Assembly: GCA_036897625.1 (NCBI GenBank)
Contig: JAYMTA010000621.1
Location: 1 to 25,971 of the forward strand
DNA: 25,971 nt
DNA from: Pelargonium cotyledonis
Taxonomy: Eukaryota > Streptophyta > Magnoliopsida > Geraniales > Geraniaceae
Direction of reading: 5' to 3'
Part shown: positions 22,416 to 25,971 of the stretch, piece after piece
Layout: each line of letters opens with the position of its first letter
How positions within the stretch are numbered: the first letter of the stretch is position 1
The notes under the pieces: model-generated
Database searches by the model: none
What the model was told of the DNA's origin: nothing
The model's input: only the letters and a program-made list of their open reading frames with translations
Program-made: the position numbers and the translations under genes

Positions 22416-23410
22416 TTTTAAGGACAACTTAAATATTGTTGCATAGTCCTTCCTTCAGTGTGTATTGGGGGCAGAGCTTATATTTGGTTCGGTCAAGAGA
22501 CCCTAAAATCTAGGCCAGTTTTCACATTAATTATTTTGCTCATATTTAATTAAGATAATTAAATCCATATGGTTCATACACCAATAATTTTCTGTTATCG
22601 ACAGGATCCGACCGGAGCGAACCGGAAATCTCAAAATTTCTTAAACAAAGAAGAAATTAATTTAATTTGATCTAAGATACTAAATCGAATGAATATTGCA
22701 TATGAGAGTGTTTGTATTAGCTTCTAAGCATTAAATTATTTCAAACTAGTATTATAAAAATTGAGTAAAAAGTCAAATCGGCTCGGTTCAATTTTAAAAC
22801 ATTATTTGACACTTTGAAATTATTTACTTAAGAGATGAAAAAAAATAAGTTGCGGGTGTCCAACTTTTTATTTTGCAACTTATAAATAACAAAAAAAATA
22901 ATTGATTAGACCAATAAAAAAAAACTTTTACTCCTACTGTCCATTACATATAAATATGAAAACATTTTCAAAATTAGCAACATGATAAAAAAAATTTTAA
23001 GAACATCAAAATTTAGAGCACGTTTCAAATACTTTTTTATTTAACAATAAGAATTGTAAATTGTCAAACAATTTTATTAATTTTTCTAATAACTTTTGAT
23101 ATGTTATTGATACAAGATTTAAAATTTAGTTGAATATAGGGAGCCTAGGGAACGAAATTGGATTGGGTTGAGACAATGAAAGTTGAGAGTAGTGATGCGA
23201 TGGTCATATTGGTAGGTAGGTTTTAGATGTTAGGGATGGCTTCCCATAAAACTTGTAGTGACTATTGAGAATACTCTTGTTTTCTTTCTTATCCCAAATG
23301 CTTATTTAAATTTCTCATTTCCTCCCTAAATATAGCATTAAAGATCCGCTAGGTATTTTTTCCTATATAAATAAAGTTTTAAAAAAAAATAAAGAAAAAG
23401 AAAAATGTCC
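22150..23410. other. bHLH49 upstream region, AT-rich, gene-free
   Basis: Holds the distal promoter of bHLH49. A 29-base T tract occupies 22384-22412. Short GGTTCGG, CCGACCGGAGCG and CGGCTCGGTTC motifs between 22480 and 22800 resemble subterminal parts of plant DNA transposons, but no paired termini could be defined. No protein-coding gene is visible. Confidence 0.6.
22384..22412. repeat. 29-base poly-T tract
   Basis: Uninterrupted Ts lie about 260 bp upstream of the bHLH49 TATA box. This could be a nucleosome-excluding promoter element or the tail of a decayed minus-strand retroposon. No target duplication or pol III boxes were found beside it. Homopolymers of this length are also prone to sequencing error. 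Confidence 0.9.
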
Positions 23411-23800
23411 AAAGACCAAAATGGTCAATGAACTATCCAGTTCGTGCCATTTTGGTCTCTGAACTATCAAGCGTGTTATTTTAATCCAAAAGATAGACGA
23501 ACAAACCGTTATAGTCCAAACGTTTCCAAAAACCGAGGCTTGTCAGGACATTCTGTCAAGATACTGACGGAGTCCGATAAGTCTTAATGATGTGGAGTTT
23601 TTTAAAAAATATTTTTTTAATAAAAATTTAACATTTATGTTAGTGATTTTGACGGAATGCCCTAAGATGCCTCGGTTTTTGGAATTGTTCGGACTATAAT
23701 GGCTCTTTCGCCCATCTTTTGAATTGAAATGACACGTTTGATAGTTAATGGACCAAAATAACATGAAAATGGATAGTTCATGGACCATTTCGAACCTTTT
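23411..23800. mobile_element. Foldback element with long (~130 bp or more) inverted arms
   Basis: The left arm starts AAAGACCAAAATGGTCAATG and the right arm is its diverged inverse, ending CATGGACCATTTCGAACC. Matching blocks in both arms include ATGAACTATCCA, AACTATCAA, CGTGT, AAAAGAT, TTATAGTCC and CCAAAAACCGAGGC, so the arms pair over at least ~130 bp at roughly 75-80% by eye. The centre is AT-rich. This matches a common plant repeat type with 'CAAAATGGTCC...TGAACTAT' ends. The exact termini, target duplication and superfamily (Mutator-like is possible) were not resolved. The 81-codon minus-strand frame inside it is not a gene. Confidence 0.75.
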
Positions 23801-23831
23801 ATTAACAAAAAAATTATAGATTCACTAGTTA

Positions 23832-24051
23832 TTCACTTTTTTCAGGTTTATACCATGAGGTTCCTGAGTTGGTGCAAACTCACGGTTGACACCCTTAAGT
23901 TGTTGTATGATACTCAGACTAATTCTTATTCGAGTGTAATTCACAGTTAAAGCTCATCCTTCTCCCCAAGGATGTGTTGAGCTGGGATCGAACGTAAGCG
24001 TTCTTCCCACTCACACAACCTATGTTGCCAACTGCATCACTACCCTTAGGT
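23832..24051 (-). mobile_element. tRNA-derived SINE (minus strand)
   Basis: Read on the minus strand, the 220-bp segment has an A box (GTGATGCAGTTGGCAAC, near 24035) and, about 35 bases further, a B box (ACGTTCGATCCC, near 23995). This is the spacing and consensus of an internal pol III promoter. It ends in an A-rich tail (CCTGAAAAAAGTGAA). It is flanked by the exact 8-bp repeat ACTAGTTA (23824-23831 and 24052-24059), a plausible short target-site duplication. It is too long and lacks the cloverleaf to be a tRNA gene. Confidence 0.75.
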
Positions 24052-24059
24052 ACTAGTTA

Positions 24060-24929
24060 GGGCATCTCCAATGCTTAGCTATTGTTTCGGGTGCTAAGGA
24101 GAAGAGAGAGTGTGACACCTCATCACATGAGTGCTTAGCACCACCTTAGCAATTTTCACTTCAATGTAATTGTGTTATTAGTAAATATTTATATTTATTT
24201 CAAGAAAAATAAATTAATTTCAATAACGAACCAAGACAGGTTGTGCCAATTGCATTTAGCTTTTTGAATTTTTATTAAGGTCTCGGGTTCTATTCTCTTT
24301 GCAGACAGAATGAGTTGGATTATTTGGGTTTAAAGGAAAAGTCGACCCGTTGTTGTATAACTCAAATGATAAAAAAAGTTGATAACGAAAAAACATTAGA
24401 TAACAAAACCGTTGTCATATATTCTCAGTCAAATCACTATTGAGAAATTGAAACATCGATCAATTACGAACATAAATACTCAACAAATTTTATACGACCT
24501 GACTCGACCGATTTATTTAAACATGTCGAGTTGAGTCATGTAATTTAGAATCCAAACTAGCCATTTAATAAAGAAGTCAAATTCGAATAGACCAATTTAA
24601 CATAATATCAAATTTTAAGCATTAACACGACCCGTAAAAATTATGAAATAAAAAAAATGATTTTATGTTAATGTATAAAAATTTGCGTTGGATAAATGAT
24701 ACTATATCATATCAATAATTAAAAAAAGAATTGTGCTAAAATAATATTACAAGAAATAAAACAAAGATTATATAAAAAATTATAAAAAAAATTGGCTCGA
24801 AGGCCTTGGCGCCGATGCTTGGCCAAGCGCCCCATCCAAGCACCTCCACGTTAGCACCCATCATTCCAACGGTTGGCATCGGCGCGCTGCATCCTTAGCG
24901 CCTCCTTCCACTGAGCGTTGGAGTTGCTC
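24060..24929. mobile_element. PIF/Harbinger-like non-autonomous element with TTA duplication
   Basis: The element starts GGGCATCTCCAATGCTTAG and ends with the inverse CTGAGCGTTGGAGTTGCTC. It is flanked by TTA on both sides (24057-24059 and 24930-24932). A three-base TTA duplication with GGGCATCTCCAA / GAGCAACTCCAA ends is characteristic of plant PIF/Harbinger MITE-type elements. The 870-bp body has no transposase frame. Most of it is very AT-rich, but the right ~130 bp is strikingly GC-rich and forms an imperfect hairpin built on GCGCCGATGC / GCATCGGCGCG. Its left end abuts the SINE's target duplication. Confidence 0.75.
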
Positions 24930-24932
24930 TTA

Positions 24933-25647
24933 TTGATCACTTTTATACTTTTAATAAGAACAAGTAATAAATACCACAAAAAAATTTTAAGTAATAAATT
25001 TCACAAATTAAATTTGGAGTTACACGATAAACAATTAATGTACAATATAATGTTTTTAGTTTTAGATTAGATTAACAAGAAAAATATGGTAATGTTACTC
25101 GATATCTTTTTTTTAGAGGTTAATCATGTCACTTATTTCATAAATGGACGAAAGGCATCGATACAAACAACAACACACATTTGAACAAAACCCAAAATTG
25201 CATGAAAACAAATTGCATTCCACATTCTTTAGCTAGCTAGTGTTCCAAGATTATATAGTTTTATTTAGGATGGATGAAGCGTTATTTATCACTTATACCA
25301 ACTCAAGCATATTTGTGAGCTTGGCCTAAAATTCTCATATTTAAAATAATTTTTATGGTGAATTCTAACTTTTAAAGTAATGGGTTATGATATTGGTGGA
25401 TAAAACTCAACCTATACAAATAGGAAAATGAATACAAAAAGGTGTTATAGACACACAAATTCAGTGAACGGATATGAATAATAATTTATTAGATGACATA
25501 AATAGTTTTTTTAGTAACTCACTATGAATAAAAAGGTGTCATTACATAAATTCTCTAATTCTCACAAAAATTTAAAGTTACATGAAAAGATCTTTCAAGT
25601 ATTTTAGAGGTAAGATGCTAATAAAATTTAGCCTTTACATGTTTCAC
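24933..25647. other. AT-rich intergenic DNA, nothing recognised
   Basis: No reading frame of note, no paired termini and no RNA gene were identified. The sequence is strongly AT-rich throughout. Confidence 0.6.
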
Positions 25648-25652
25648 ACTAA

Positions 25653-25971
25653 CTTTTTTTTTTTTTAAGGAAAATACTTTATTTATTAATTAAAGGAAGC
25701 AAGTACAGATAGCATCATCAACTTTAAGGGTCCGAATCAGACATGAATATAGGGGTTAAAACCCATATAATCGCAGGCTCGATAAGGGTGAGGCATATTC
25801 CAAACCTCAGTACAGATGTAAAATATAGAAAAACCAAGAACTGAAACAAAAATACCAAATTGTAATTGCGAGACTCAATAAGGCATCCCGGGTCCTAACA
25901 CGAGACCCGCGAAGGCAAAAACAGACCAAGACGGCTCCATTGATCCGAACAAGCCGCCATCCCCCCGGCGG
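25653..25971 (-). mobile_element. 3' end of a poly(A)-tailed retroposon (LINE or similar), truncated by the window edge
   Basis: Read on the minus strand from the window end, GC-rich sequence passes into an AT-rich tail with AATAAATAAAG and ends in about 14 As (Ts on the plus strand, about 25653-25666). This is the structure expected for the 3' end of a non-LTR retrotransposon or a reverse-transcribed mRNA. The composition changes abruptly relative to the flanking AT-rich DNA. Its body and 5' end lie outside the window, so no reverse transcriptase can be confirmed and the family is unknown. Confidence 0.5.

Noticed and set aside
23543..23788. 81-codon minus-strand open frame
   Set aside because: Falls within the foldback element and corresponds to its right arm; no protein similarity recognised.
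23980..24051. Possible tRNA gene on the minus strand (A and B boxes)
   Set aside because: No acceptor stem or cloverleaf can be formed and the unit continues for 220 bp with an A-rich tail and target duplication, so it is a SINE.
1..25971. CRISPR arrays, bacterial operons or rRNA genes
   Set aside because: No regularly spaced repeats, no rRNA-like conserved blocks, and all genes are intron-containing plant nuclear genes.

Overview
This window is nuclear DNA from a flowering plant, most likely a eudicot. It has AT-rich intergenic DNA, multi-exon genes with short GT-AG introns, CT-rich leaders, and protein families that match plant orthologues closely. Four protein-coding genes could be assembled exon by exon from the sequence. 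All four appear essentially complete, except for one irregular splice junction in the first gene.

Layout: (1) 240-8627, plus strand, a 19-exon gene for a phage-type (T7-like) organellar RNA polymerase of the RpoTm type. Its introns carry a Copia primer-binding-site relic, a small TIR element and a complete hAT-type MITE with an exact 8-bp target duplication. (2) 8628-11043, AT-rich intergenic DNA with repeat debris, including a pair of inverted repeat copies and a poly-T-tailed SINE-like insertion. (3) 11044-14369, plus strand, a four-exon U-box/armadillo-repeat E3 ubiquitin ligase related to the PUB42/43/44 group. (4) 15501-17073, plus strand, a four-exon gene joining an N-terminal SAM-like domain to a C-terminal PRXL2/AhpC-TSA-type thioredoxin-fold domain with a CxxC motif. 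(5) 18251-21168, minus strand, a seven-coding-exon bHLH transcription factor recognisable as bHLH49 (CIB-like group). It has a long leader with a probable 5'UTR intron and a TATA box near 22126. (6) 22150-25971, gene-free and transposon-rich: a foldback element with long inverted arms, a tRNA-derived SINE on the minus strand with an exact 8-bp duplication, an abutting PIF/Harbinger-like element with a TTA duplication, and at the window edge the poly(A)-tailed 3' end of a retroposon on the minus strand.

The genes do not form one pathway. They are a mitochondrial transcription enzyme, a ubiquitin ligase, a putative redox protein and a G-box-binding regulator. From memory, Arabidopsis carries bHLH49 (At1g68920), PUB42 (At1g68940) and RPOTm (At1g68990) close together, so the block looks like conserved eudicot microsynteny. 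I found no sign of a new multi-gene system. The most interesting signals are the irregular RPOT exon 3/4 junction, the plant SAM-PRXL2 fusion, and the well-preserved non-autonomous transposons with readable target duplications.
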